Below are positions 1 through 12,230 of a stretch of 64,000 bases of DNA, piece by piece. Position 1 is the first letter of the stretch. Every line of letters starts with the position of its first letter. The notes beneath the pieces were generated by a model. The model had not been told where the DNA came from, did no database searches, and saw only the letters and a program-made list of their open reading frames with translations. Made by a program: the position numbers and the translations under genes. This DNA comes from Taenia hydatigena. Lineage: Eukaryota > Platyhelminthes > Cestoda > Cyclophyllidea > Taeniidae. The stretch lies in the NCBI GenBank assembly GCA_036345935.2, contig JADWOT020000007.1, positions 8,554,163 through 8,618,162 on the forward strand, written 5' to 3'.

Positions 1-3000
1 TCCACTCATTTACGTCTACTCTCTCAACCCGCATGAAATTGCAAGTAGGCTTGCAATACTTGGGAAGAAATGACCTTACAAAGCACACTCGATGGCATCC
101 ATGCGCTGCACCTAATTAATGGTATGCACATGCTGTTCTCTTACCTGTGTGTAATGACCGCACACGTAGCTGCAAGAGTTGTTGAAATAAGTGTAGTACT
201 TGTCTTCACTCTTCCAGCCACAAGCGGCTTCGGTGATAGGTGGCTTAAAGCCACTGATAAACGCGATATTTTGTCCAAGTCCCTCGTATTGTGGATATCG
301 ACTCCAATCTGGATGCTCAAACCTGCATCGACTGGCCCAATAATCTGCCAGTAGTTCCAGTTCAGTCGAGTACTCCTAGGTAGGTGGAAAAAGTTATGAA
401 ATGCCTCCAAGTAAATTAGCACGTAAGGCGACTTAGTGCGAACATGTTTGTTGCTGACCATGGACGTAAGGAGAATAAACGTACCATTAGTAGCATATCG
501 CTAGCAGGAGGGTACACTCTCTCTTGAACTTCCAAATGAGCCGCCAGTATTTGCGCTTGTTCCACATCTGTGGATGCCTGATGAGATGCAGCAATCAGGC
601 TGAAGACTATCACAAAGAGACCTGGCAACGCAAAAGTTATGCAGAATCACCACTTCGCCTGCGCAGAGCAACATATGAGTGTAAAACTGACATTTACTCT
701 GCAATTGTCAACTCACCGTTTCGTGGGCACATCATCGTGGCAAGTGGGCTAGGAGGGCGAGGGTTCCCCACCTATTTATACGTGAAACGTGGCATAGTGA
801 GAAATGGCACAATAGCTCCTTCAATCAAAGCAGGTCAAGCAGGCTTTGTGCAACAGATCTGTCAAACAGAATCACCCCCAATTCCACAATGTTAGGGTAA
901 TGGCAAACTCGTCACTATCACATGCTACATAGCAGCAGGGTTACGCAACCAATATGCCTCTATCCCAGAATTTCTGCAGAATGCATGATGCGTTTTGCAA
1001 TGTTTATGCCAAATCGTTTCCAAATAGACCAGTTCAGTATGGTGGACGATCAGATTGAGCCATCCTCTTGGCAGAGTGGCCATCATCTCTATCGTCATAT
1101 GAAAGTGACGATAAGTCATTCCCTTTCTCCCTCACACAATTTTCCCATTGGCCAACGCTTCCACCCTCCCAAGTTTGCTCCTTCCCCTCTGCATTCTACA
1201 CAACCAAGCATGCCCTTTTCACTCAATCAAGTCAGCCAAACACGCTGCCACCAGATGCAGAGATAACAAAACTACTTACCCCGTTATTGACTGCAAATGA
1301 TTCGTATTGCTTTCGAAGCCAGTAAAAAGGCAACTGATAGTTTCTATGCTAGGATTTGTGTGTGATGGAGAGATGGATCTGGATGCATTGGTATTGCATG
1401 CCCTACGACTAATAAAAACCACCAGATGGGCGAGGTCAGCAGAGGGCTGAATATGTGTTTGCCACATGCTGTTGACGAATTAAATATTTGGGGGTAAAAT
1501 TGCTAAAGAAGATACGATGTTCAATTCTTGAGGACTAAGGCGCCTCTGAGGAGAAGCCACTGATTGACGCCTGGCAAAATGAACCTACTAAAGTTTGTCT
1601 GTACTGCACCATGTGCTTCATCCTTCGTACACTCCTTGCAATCTCTTTTGCGTTACAATGAACCGACAATAAAGGCTCAGGTTGACATTGGCAAAACCTA
1701 GTTCTGATATGTATCTTTTAATATTTCTTTGCTTTAATCGATCTCACTGTTCCATATATCTGATGTTGCTTGCTTAGGGACTTTAAGTTTTGCATTAAAT
1801 GTCCAATTAACGTGTGTAAAAGTTACTTTTATCTTTAAGTGTGCTTTTTAGGCATGCATCGAGAAAACAACTCTCGAATCTCGTCTTTCAGTAGCAGGTT
1901 AATCCCTCTGACGCCGACAGAGGCCATCCCATAACCTCCAATTGATACGCTCTCGATCTACATTTTGTCCAGGGTAATAAAGATGTCTAAGAGCAATCAG
2001 TCTTCCCGTATTGGGTGCAGGCGCAGTAAAGAATGGAGAACGATGAAATCGCCACAATGTGTATATCCTCTATAATTCGCTTAAAAACCGTAATCACCTG
2101 TTTAAGTTGGTACCCAAATCTAAATGTAGGTAGGTAGAGATGCCGCATTAGTAGATAATGCAAAACATGCGAATAGCACTGTCATTTATCGGCGTTCGGG
2201 CTGCTGCTATCCTATCGGTGTCACCATGCTTGTAGTGTAGACACAAATTTGTGCGTGGGGTTTATTGAGCCGGAGCATGTCGAGCTCATCTACCCTCTTT
2301 CACTGGTCATGAGAGAGGAGATGAATACTCTATGCACCTACTGCTGCTGCTTATTCTATCACAGTCTTCGGATGCGTGTGTTCGTCTGCCTCAACTAAGT
2401 GCTTTATGTAAAAGAGGAGACGAGATCCAAGCCCCTGGGGCATGTGTCCAGTTCGACGGCGATTGTTTTGCAATTTATCATTCCGTCTTTCATGGGCTGG
2501 TCCCACTGGACTTTTTCAGTCTTTCGGTGGTAAAGGGACAGCCATGCTTTGCTCCATGCTGTGACCGCTGTAATTGGCTTCATATTTGTTAGAATTCGAG
2601 TCAATAAACCACCAAGCAATCAAGTGATCACCATAAATGCCATGCGAGAAGGCAAACGGATGACAAAATCAAGAGTGTCAGTGAAGTCTTCCTTTCCCAG
2701 CCTCACTGATTGTGTTTACAAAATGCCTGCTGCTGAGCAGAATTAAGTAATATAATTTTAAAGTTGTAAGTAATAGGCGAGTTGTAGAGGGGCACGTTGC
2801 AGCTGGTTTTCATAATCATTGCAGCCCAATAAGCATTTAAGAGTCTGAAATATTTTCCAAACCACCGCCTAAAGACCCACTGTTTACAGACTTTGAAGAA
2901 ACTGCAGCGTTATTCCCACAAATAATGACAGGACTGCCAGAAGGTATTAATCTTGCTTTGACGAAACAGACGCTCATTTGCTAAGCAAATATCCCTTTAT

Positions 3001-5382
3001 TTGCCTACTTTTCATTATAAGTGAAGGCGATTATTTGAAGACGCAAACTGACTGCGCCAGTGGCCATGACTGCTAGAGCCTGCTGCTGTTTATGACAGCC
3101 ATTTGCCTTAACATCTGCACTTGTATCACCTCTTTTTCTGAGGGGACTTTCGACCCCAAAAAGTGCGTATTTTGACTTTATGAAGGTTTTTATTTAAGCG
3201 ACTATTTCTGCTAAACATTCTTGCAGCCAACTCTTGCCCAAGCAGTTATTCCTCATCTACCGATAATTGAATTAATCGCAAACAAATGTTGCTAGCAATT
3301 GTTGGTTGACCTGGGTTAGTTTTGGGTCCACGGAGGCAGTGCTAAATTTTTGATATTTTGAGATTTGCCTGTGAATGCTGATCACATTATAATTTTGCTT
3401 GTCCTTCCTCGTTTAACTGGTTTATTTGTCTGGCATAATCCAAATAAGGATTCAAATCAAAAAGATATTTACTTATTTAAAGGTAACTTTGATGTTTCTC
3501 ATAGTTGATGAAGTTAGCTGCAGCACCTCAACTGGGTACTACTTGTGCTATAAAATGTTTTTCTTCATTCATTGTTGCGATTTGATCAGTCTTGTGGTAG
3601 AAGGCAGTCACCACAGAATATGGGGTTACAGGTGTGGAGACTGCATTGCTGCTTCTTATGGTGTCATTGCTTTTGTAACTTGATAAGCGATTGAGTGGTG
3701 GGGTCAAGCCCGTATGGATTCACCCCGCCACTTCTGCCCAACCTATGGCATTGAGGCTTTGATGCTATACGTCCACTTTAACAACAAGGAGTGTCCTTTT
3801 CAGTGGAAGGCGTAGAAAGGATCTTATCCGCTAAGCCACTCGTCCATTTCAAGAGTATTATTTTTTGGGCCGCATCCCTTGCCATGCATTTGACTTCATT
3901 TCGGTGGATAAAATTAGATTTATGATGGTTTCGTAGGCTTTTGCAAGGGTGTGAATTGCCACTCGATAAAGTGGCTTTTGAACCAACTGCACAGCAAGTA
4001 GTGGTGACGATGATGAAGACGGAAATTTGTGGGTTTTCGCTTGCTTGAGGAGGACGGATTTGTTGAAGCATTGTGTGACACCAGTTTGACAGGCTGGTAG
4101 ACGCAGTAAAGGTGACATAAGAATTAATTAAGCTAATGTTTAGCAAAATTATTGCACGATTTCTCAAATGCATTTCAAACCGACTGTAAGGAGGATGAGG
4201 CAGTTAAGCAGAACGTAAGCACAGTGCAGTTTTGAGGCAAAGACACATAAGAAGTTGGCCCACCTGCACAGACCACCAACATATGTTTCCCGCTAACATC
4301 GAGAATGCTCACAAATCTGCCCTTCTGCATAGATTGCAACCTTAAGCTCAGATGGCTGCCTCTTCTTCCTTTCATGTGTTAGTGGTGCTGTACCAGCCAA
4401 AGTCGAGCCCAGACCCATTATTATCAACACTTACGCTAAATTTGCAAAGTGGCGCTTAAAGTGCATCCTGTCTCAATTCGTCCAAATGAATTTTAGGAGG
4501 CATTTGCTGTCGATATTCTTAACATTCTATTCGATTAGTTGTTTTATTTGGCAAACCAGATAGGCTACTTTTCTCCTCATTATCACAATTAAAAGTATAT
4601 TTGCCCTAATTGGTGTCTCGTTTAATTACCCACCCATCTAAGCAAATTTTTGCTGACTAGCGCGTTCAGGGCCTACTGGGTCGGAGCCATATACTAACAT
4701 ACAATGGCTACACAACATGTGATCTTATCGGTCCATTGACCGACAGAAAAATGCAGATAGGTCAGAAAGAGCAGCGAGCTGAAGAGAACGCAGACGACCC
4801 AAGTCTAGACCAATGACTATACCTTCATTGGCGACAGCTTATACACGCCCTTGCTGAGTCGTGGTGAGTGTGAGTGGACGGTTTGAATGAACAGGAGGGA
4901 CAGCAGCGCAGCTTTACGATTGCGGCGAACCAAGCCGTGAAAATATAAGATTTCTAGGACCAAATATCACTTTAGCAAGAGCAGATTCAAGGCTTTATGT
5001 GCAAAAAAAACATAAGGAGATAGGAAGAGCAATTAGTGCCTAAGCGTTTGCTGCATCTTCGCAGCAGGCATCAGTCCTACCGGCTTCTATTCCAACAGCA
5101 TCTGGTGAAAGTCCATTGTTCGCGAACAATTGTTTCTTGCGCTTTCAAGCATAAGCAAACACAACTTTGGAATTGGCGCTATCCTTCCTTCCTCAAGGTC
5201 ATCTATTCATGATCGACTGACCAATAATTTAAGTTCACTCATCAATCGAGCAATCAATGCACCACACGTCGTGATTTAGCTGGCGACCCACTCATGCGTA
5301 AGTAAATTCCACACTGACTCACCTGCTTCATCGCTTGCAGCAATAGCAGTGCACACTCGGCTTAAGCACTTCCCCCTTCTAG
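1..5382. other. No gene recognised
   Basis: Reading frames are short and overlap on both strands; the longest is 131 codons at 3778-4173 on the minus strand. None shows a motif, a signal peptide or a convincing chain of splice sites. I see no RNA gene here. The stretch is best treated as intergenic or intronic sequence. Confidence 0.5.
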
Positions 5383-5539
5383 TTGTCGTTGTAGATGCAA
5401 GTGGACATCAGAGTCGCCCAGCCTCACTACCACCATCTTCCTCACCACCAACACCAGCGTTACTGTCGTGACGGCCATAATTGGCGGTAGCGTGGGAAAC
5501 TACTTCCTCCACCGGATCCTGCTCTTTCATCGCAAATGA
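5383..5539 (+). CDS. Candidate terminal exon with a C-terminal membrane segment
   Basis: A pyrimidine run ending in CTTCTAG at 5376-5382 looks like a 3' splice site. The frame that follows starts with one base of a split codon and stays open for about 51 codons to TGA at 5537-5539. It begins with closely spaced cysteines and a tryptophan (CRCRCKW), continues through a Thr/Ser-rich stretch (TTTIFLTTNTSVT) and ends in a hydrophobic segment, VTVVTAIIGGSVGNYFLH, followed by a short basic tail, FHRK. That arrangement suits the end of a type I membrane protein. I could not find the upstream exon or name a family, so this may be a chance open frame behind a good-looking acceptor. Confidence 0.3.
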
Positions 5540-7144
5540 TCATCTACTATCTGCCTCATTCCCTACCTCCTCCCTCGTCTCTGTCTCCTATTCTGGCTCC
5601 GTTCCCACTCATACCTCCAAACCGCATTCCCCAATACGACTGACGACGACATCACCATCTCTCGACGACGTCACTAAACACACCAATAAGTGCCTCTTCC
5701 TTCCCTTTGCAGTCATCATTCTTCACTCAGCTTCCTCTGCCCACATTCACCCATTCCTGTTCTTCCCGTTGCTTAGGCCTCACCCGCGACAATAAGACGA
5801 AGGATAGCCGCAGAGCGATGACGACGAGGTCGATTTGATGGGACACGAGGAATCGGAATGTGACCTGTCCGACTACTTGACTTTGACGAGTCAGTGGTCG
5901 GATATGGATGAGCAGGTGTAGTGGTGGCAGTTGCCAGATGAATGTGGATATGGTGAGGAGATTGCAAGAGGGAAAATACAGGGCTCTGTGCAACTTAATC
6001 GATTCTGGTGAGTGACTCTAATACTTGTGCCAATGCAATTAGAACCAAGTAGGTTAGCCAGCCAGCCAGCCATTCAGTGCTTGCTTTAATACTTGAGCCA
6101 AGGGCTCACTTGTTGCACTTCTCTTATCATGGCTAAGCACCCGCCTCCTCTGGCTCGCCTGCTTCCTTCAGTAAGCTTGCACTCCTAATTCATCCGCCCG
6201 TTTACCATGTAAATCTTTCCCACCCAAGAGAACATACTTTCTTCTTCGGCTCTTCTTCCATTGTCGTGGTTCAAACGACTAAGGAGGAGTCTCCGCTACC
6301 CACTTTACTCGTGCAACTGCTGTCATCGCTAGCTTTAACACCAATATAATTTATTGATCGCAATTCTCACACCAATTCATCGAGCAATGATTTGACGATT
6401 TGACTGACTAGTTGATTGATTTAGTTTGACTGATTAATTGAATGTTTTATCCATACTCTTGCCTCTTTACATCTTTTTGACCCTTTCCTTCGTTTGACTG
6501 ATTATCACTAAAGCGATTGCACCTTTTAATTATCAGTTCACTAAAGCACTGAGAGCTGGTATATTGTTTCAATCCATGAAGACAGAATCGAGGTCGCAGC
6601 ACCGGTTCTTAAATGTCTACCAACCTAGTACTACCCTTTAGCCCCTTTCTCTTTAGTTAATAAGAGTGGCTGCAAAATGTTCCACTCTCGAGTTTCTTTC
6701 TTTTTCCTTTTACATGGGAATTCTGTGGCTGGAGCCGTGGACTCTTGTGCTTTTCATGAGCCACTGACAAGTTGTGATGGCTGAGGTCGGGAAAAACGCT
6801 TAGGTTGGGAGACGGGCTATTGAATGCCTAAGTGTTGACACTTAGTTGACACTGGTAAAGGCGACATCTTACTGATTGCCTGCAGTGATAGGGACCGACT
6901 TCCTCCTTTGCGGTAGCCGCATGACGCCTCTTTGATGAAAGATTGTGGTCCATAACTGCCAGGGAAAGGGTTGTCGGGGCGGAGCCCTCGATGGGATTGG
7001 ATGCGTAGGCTATGAGGTGGATTTAGCTGCTACTGCTGCGGTCATTAAGACGACTTTGGTGAGGCGGCTCTTCACCGACGACATAAAGTGAACGCGATTT
7101 GTCCACGTATTTACTACATTTTTGTTGCTTTTGAAAACACTACA
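5540..7144. other. No gene recognised; small (GCCA)n run
   Basis: The sequence is C/T-rich on the plus strand up to about 5790. A short (GCCA)4 run lies at about 6057-6073. Open frames up to 104 codons (5481-5795) consist mainly of Ser/Pro/Leu expected from pyrimidine-rich DNA. I see no supported gene. Confidence 0.5.
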
Positions 7145-7425
7145 GGTGTATCCGTGCTGAACCTCATAGGCGTGATAGGCTTTGCCGAAATGGATGGCAG
7201 GGTAGCTTTAATGATCCAAATGACAAAGTGTAAATGTGGGAAGGCATATAGAAGAAGTATAATCGTGGTTTTTCTACTTAAGAATGTATATTGAAGACGG
7301 CAAAGGCCCCACACACATAAAAACCACTCGCAGAATGAGATTTATTCTTATCTGGGCAAGTTTCGAAGCAAGCAGTGCGTTCAAGTTCAAATCCTGTTTC
7401 CTTTAATTACCGCCGAAGGAAGATG
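7145..7425 (+). repeat. Diverged dispersed repeat A, copy 1
   Basis: About 280 bp aligns by eye, in the same orientation, with 14467-14747. Shared blocks include the stretch around GATCCAAATGACAAAGT, and both copies end in a similar TTTCCTT(T/C)AATTACC block. The copies are clearly diverged and carry small indels. I cannot assign the element to a named family. It ends only about 15 bp from the decayed copy of the 55-kb gene. Confidence 0.65.
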
Positions 7426-7439
7426 ACACAAGGGAAGAA

Positions 7440-7850
7440 AGAAGGGTTGGTCGCACAATTCACCCCCAAATTTCTACGATCTATATCTGTTGTGGTCCTT
7501 TGAGGTCTCGAGAACGCTGGAATGGAAGATTCGGAGTGACGAGCCGATGGAGATGGAGGCGACGGAAGTGGAGGATGGATGAAGTCCAAGGACAAGGTAA
7601 GTTCGGAGCGGGAGCGAAGCACTGACGAAACAAGACGCAGCAAAACATGTTTGGAGGTTGGCTGTGTGATTGACCTCTTTGAATCCGACACGTGTGAATC
7701 GATTAGTTGCACGTGGTGGCTCCAAATGTCGACTAATGCGGGCTTTAGGCATCGTTGCTTATTGATGGTTTTGCAAGAGCAGACATCGCTTGCCTTTGCT
7801 TCCCTTTTAAGGCGATTTTCTTGCCTAATCGTGCATGCAAAGGAGACAAT
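7440..7850 (-). pseudogene. Decayed copy of the micro-exon gene at 52.9-55.8 kb
   Basis: Two blocks resemble exons of the minus-strand gene at 52860-55785. The first, about 7650-7800, matches exon 1 after the signal peptide: the copy encodes SDVCSCKTINKQRC where the gene has GDVCYQETTYKEDC, and in another frame RATNRFTRV where the gene has RATDRFTHM. The change of frame implies a frameshift. The second, about 7476-7530, matches exon 2; the copy keeps a clean acceptor (TTCCATTCCAG), but the donor GTAAGT has become GTGAAT. I cannot see the signal peptide, the later small exons or the terminal exon. It is most likely an old, inactivated duplicate. Confidence 0.6.
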
Positions 7851-8989
7851 GCCGATGTTTCTCCATACCGCTTTCTGATGCCGACCTTTGAGTTGGTCAC
7901 CTTTTGGGCATTTAGGTGCCCCTCTACCCCACCACGAGATGCACACCTCAATCAGAATAAAGAATACGAGCGACGGATGGAGAAATTAGGCCAAAGGAAG
8001 CGGATAGACGGGTGCAATGATGGTTAGATAAGGACTGATTGGAGAGGCAACATATTCAAATCAATCCGACTTTCATACGGCCCTTTTACAGGTGTGCTCT
8101 GCTAGATTCGCAGGAACGCCGTAACAAAGTGCGCTAATGGAAGTGCTATCTGAGCGCAATCCAGATGGCCGTCTGCAGTGGCAGCCTTGACGACGCTCCC
8201 GCTGATATCGCCAAAATAGACCATCTTGACTAATGCTTGCTTGTGTCGGATTAACGAGTCCACCACCTTACTATTTGAAAAACGCTCTTCAACAGACTTG
8301 GATATGGCTTGCTTCATTCTAATCTGGCCGTGATTGCAAAGCACTGCCCTTCCAATGAAATGCTTCACCTATACCGTCACTATAAATTGTCAATGCTCTG
8401 CCTTGCAAATACAATATGCTTAGCACAAATCCATCATAACTTTGGATGATGTACCTCTCAGCCATATTCATTTACAATATCAGCCGATTGTCCCGAAGCT
8501 TAACGATTGTTTACCTGGCGGGCATTAAACCATCGTGGATGGAGCGGAACTATGCACAATATCATCAGTTTACAAAATAACCTGGTTCTCATGCACAATA
8601 AAATAAATGGATGAGAAATCGTTTTTTTAGCAAACGCTCGCCAACGCACTACCACCGCTCAGAAAACAACGAGAAACACACCATTAATATTACAGTTACC
8701 AATTTGCCAAATGTAATTAGGAAATTTTTTGGTCTGGAGAAGCTATTCTTACTTCAGAAGCGGGGTGTTCTCAGGTCCTAAGGATAGCTAAGTCTGAAGT
8801 TTGGTAGCTGAGAGATAAGTTTGTAAAATGCGCCAAAGCTCTTAAGCATCCAACTAATTGCAACAAGTTTGCTTTTCAAATTTGATTGTCATGAAGAGTA
8901 CCATAATCCCTTTTTAATGTTAATTGCCGAATTTATTAATGCGGCAATAAAATAAATAAAACAAGGGTTAACTTATGCGAATGTCCATG
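7851..8989. other. No gene recognised
   Basis: An open frame of 88 codons lies at 8102-8368 on the minus strand, but I do not recognise its product and no splice context supports it. The rest is AT-rich with frequent stops. Confidence 0.45.
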
Positions 8990-9490
8990 GTGGAGGCGGC
9001 GATGCGAAAGCAAAATTGGATGAACGAAATTGTCAAAACTCAGAGCAGCGGTTAAATAAAGATTTAATGGAACACAACATAAAAATCCCAATTAAGACGA
9101 TACATGCACTTACTATGTATTCAGACGATTAGCAGGGTATGTCAATAAAGGTCAGTGAGGATGGCCATGCGACAACAATCTGCTGGGCGAGTTCTAATTG
9201 CCAAGTAGTTCACCAGCACCGCATTGTGTTTCTCAAAAGTTAGTAGCCCATGTTATTGACGAAAACGGCATTCCCAATATATCAGCGGTTAAAAAGTCGT
9301 CTAAAAAAGGTGCTGTCATAAAGATGAAAGGCGAGAATCGCCCATCAGAGGCGGATATCGAGAGAACGGTAACTGACGCGGGGGAGTTGAAGTAGGAGGG
9401 CGAGAAGGTGAACAGGGTGACAGCGAAGATTGTGCCTGAGAACTATAGTTTTACCACAAAATCAAAGTAGAGGAAGACGATGCAATATAA
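8990..9490 (+). pseudogene. HSP70 (DnaK-family chaperone) processed pseudogene fragment
   Basis: Translated pieces in changing frames follow the order of cytosolic HSP70 from the end of the ATPase domain through the peptide-binding domain. In order they are a VEAAMR / KAKLDE / NEIV region, NIKIPIKT then MYSDD (the TIPT...TYSDN strand), DNNLLGEF at 9171-9194, APHCVSQ (for APRGVPQ), VIDENGIPNISAV (for the DxNGILNVSAV strand), RPSEADIERTV (for RLSKEDIERMV), ENYSF and VEEDDA. In-frame stops occur at 9195-9197 and after GELK, and several frameshifts are needed. The part between the ATPase domain and the TIPT strand is missing. HSP70 is a cytosolic ATP-dependent chaperone; this copy cannot encode one. 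Lack of introns and many lesions point to an old retrocopy. Confidence 0.9.
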
Positions 9491-12099
9491 TTGTGTAGGT
9501 CGACAATCAAGTGGATGGACCTAAAATGAACAGGCCAAAAAGGAGAATTAGTAGTTTATGCTGAAAAAGGGTTGAGAGTGTGTGCAGCTCTGCCATGGCA
9601 ACGTAGATCCTCGGCTCATTACCGCGAAGACAAGGGAGGTGACATGGACAAATTAGAGAATCAAATCAGCTTTACTTTATTCAGGCTTGAAAAGTGCGAA
9701 GGTGCGAATGACGGAAACGCACTTATCTTCTTATGATCCCCTGAAGATATACGCTGCCTATTGAGAATTGTTCCTTTTCTTGTATTTTAGTGACCATTTT
9801 TAAGCTTTTATGTACCCCCTCGGCTATTCGCTTACCCATTCGCATTTATCATAGTGTGCTCCCTTTTCCATTGGTTCGTAGCATGGTGTCAGCATATAAT
9901 GCCTCCAATGACGATTCTAGTGGCCATTTAACTTCGTACTTTTATGTAAGTACTACAGACAGTTTGAAACTGGCCTTGTCATAATGTTGCGGCTCAGTGT
10001 TCTCGATTGCATTGTTAGAACTCGTCTTATAATGCACGTGGCTCTAGCTATTTACAATGACGCTAGCAGCAGTAGCGGTATTCGACCGGTGCAACATAGG
10101 TTTTGGATTTAGTTAATTTCTCCGTCTTTTTTTGGCAACTGCATTCCACCAAACACAGCACCCAAAATTTCACATAAATAACCTATCAATCCACAACGAA
10201 TAACGTCACACAAATATTTTCAAAGCCTTTAACTCCATTCATCAACTTGATGCGAAAATGGCATCGATAAAATGGCAGGTCAGGTGAGCTTCCCGTGTTT
10301 ATAGAAGTGACCACTTCAGTTTTGCTAAAAGAAATGCCCTGAAACACCCGTTTCGAAATAACGTATTTAATCACGCTAACTCCGAGGTTAAACCTGATTC
10401 CTCACTAGAGGTGTTTGTGGTGGTATTGGCTGAGCTGATGGGTGAGCCTGTTAAAAGCTTATGGGAGCAACTGACACACACGACTACCTAGCCTCAGTCA
10501 AAAGCATTACAATAAACAGCTTCAGAGTGACATCTACCGAGATGGGGACTTGGTGCAAAAATTCGGGCAAATTCACCTGTCTGGGCTGCACTGCAAGCTT
10601 CATTACCCTTGGCATAAAGATTTTAGTTAAGTGATAAGCATTCATTTCCCACTAACGCTTTTATCCACGTTGTTACTTCGTTTAAGCCAACAGTTTTTTG
10701 AAACCATAGCTTCCATCCCACGAAGGCGCATCACCGGCCAGATACGAAGATGAGTTTTTCACACTAATGACTGAAAGAAAACCGGTAGATAGCATGGTCA
10801 AAGACATCTAATAAGAGGAGTATCAAAGACGGTGCTAGTGAGACGAGGGATCATGGCAACAATTTGTCGTTTAAATGGATCTTTGAGAGACAAAGAGGTA
10901 GTCGTCGCAAACCTCCTGGTGGAAATTTTCGTCAGAATTTCCCATGCTCAAACTGAAATTCGTTAGCCCTGGACCACTCGTTCGAAGAACTATAAGGCAG
11001 AAGACAAGGGAATTAACGGAAGACAGGCAAGACCTTATTCGATTGTGCAATAAATACAGCGCTTTAAATGCACCTTTGAGGCGAGAAGCGAGAAGTTGGA
11101 CCTCGTACATGACGAGAGCGTTGATTTCATCGAAGGCAGAAAAAGCTAATATTTTGCTTCCAACTAAGCCTGTATGGATGTCCCGCAATCCAAATCAATG
11201 AATTCGTAACATGCTCTGACCGGTGATAATCGTGAGGAAGAGGATGTGAACGGGAACAGCGCTTCAGTTCCTGCACGTAATGCATAGCCTTTGAGCATGA
11301 TTGTGCTCAAAGTAAAGATTCTAAAAGATGCATGAAGCCTGATAGTTTATTTTCAGCAAATTACTGTGGTTGCTAGTCTAATTTTTATTAAATATATTTT
11401 ATTTAGACATGTTTGCATTGCCCAAATATAGCTAGAGTCTAAAAATTAAGTAGTACTCTTAACAACAACATAAATTCATAAAGTCACAAAGGCATGTAAA
11501 CCACAGCAGCTTTAATACATCGCCATGTTCAAAGAAATAATAGACATATTACTTGTCATAGATGGGGGTATGTTATGCAATTTATCAGGAAAAAATTTTG
11601 GATTAAGAGCAATTAACAGTTTAGAAAGGAAAAAGGATAGATATTTAGGATTTGTGTAGCTTTAATGAAGGCCGTGTTGAGAGAATGACAAAAGTGTAGA
11701 CGCCTGTGGCGATAAAAAATACAGGGCGATGCAAACACAACTCTTTGCTGCGCAGCATTCCTTCTTCCACTCCAATGTGTGGCATCATGCACCGCCACGC
11801 ACGCCAGTCATTGCACGTCTATTTGCACACGCATGTGCGCCCGTCGCGGTGGCGACGTGGAGAGGGAGGTGGAGGTGGAAGATGCGTGATGGTGGACGGT
11901 GAATAAGTGGATAAGTGGGTGGGTGGGTGGATGGGTAAATGGAGGAAGGGCCTGATTCATAAGGTGTGCTAAGTAGGGCGTGTGCGCGCGCGCAACAACA
12001 GAGAGGAGGAATGGAGGTAGTAGTGGAGTGGAGTGTGATATGAGAAGCGAGTGATAGAGGAGGAGAGAGTGAAGGTGGGAGGTGCGAAACAATGTGCAC
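9491..12099. other. No gene recognised; purine-rich tract at the end
   Basis: Overlapping frames at 10871-11188 (minus, 105 codons) and 10944-11201 (plus, 85 codons) have no recognisable motif. From about 11840 to 12090 the plus strand is strongly G/A-rich and includes a (GTGG)n run near 11915-11935. Part of this tract resembles 35430-35560. No gene is supported. Confidence 0.5.
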
Positions 12100-12219
12100 G
12101 CCAGCAACCATACGACGTAGAAAGCACCGGTTATCGTCCGATCACCGAAGTTAAGCTACGTCGGGTCAGGCTGGTACTTGCATGGGTGATCGACTAAGAG
12201 TACTCGATGCTGCTAGCCC
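12100..12219 (+). rRNA. 5S ribosomal RNA gene
   Basis: About 120 nt match metazoan 5S rRNA across its length: a 5' GCCAGCAACCATACGACG start, the TCGTCCGATCACCGAAGTTA block, the box A/intermediate region AAGTTAAGC then GTCGGG, the box C region GGTACTTGCATGGGTGA, and a 3' GATGCTGCTAGC end that can pair with the 5' end apart from about one mismatch. A run of seven T at 12224-12230 gives a normal RNA polymerase III terminator. 5S rRNA joins the large ribosomal subunit. Some positions differ from common metazoan sequences (GCATGGGTGAT for GGATGGGTGAC), so this may be a variant or lightly decayed copy. No second copy is nearby. Confidence 0.88.
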
Positions 12220-12223
12220 TCCC

Positions 12224-12230
12224 TTTTTTT
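12224..12230 (+). terminator. Pol III terminator of the 5S gene
   Basis: Seven consecutive T lie a few bases after the end of the 5S gene, as expected for RNA polymerase III termination. Confidence 0.75.

Noticed and set aside
3778..4173. 131-codon minus-strand open frame
   Set aside because: A second frame on the same strand is open over the same bases, neither has a motif, and this size is expected by chance in 64 kb.
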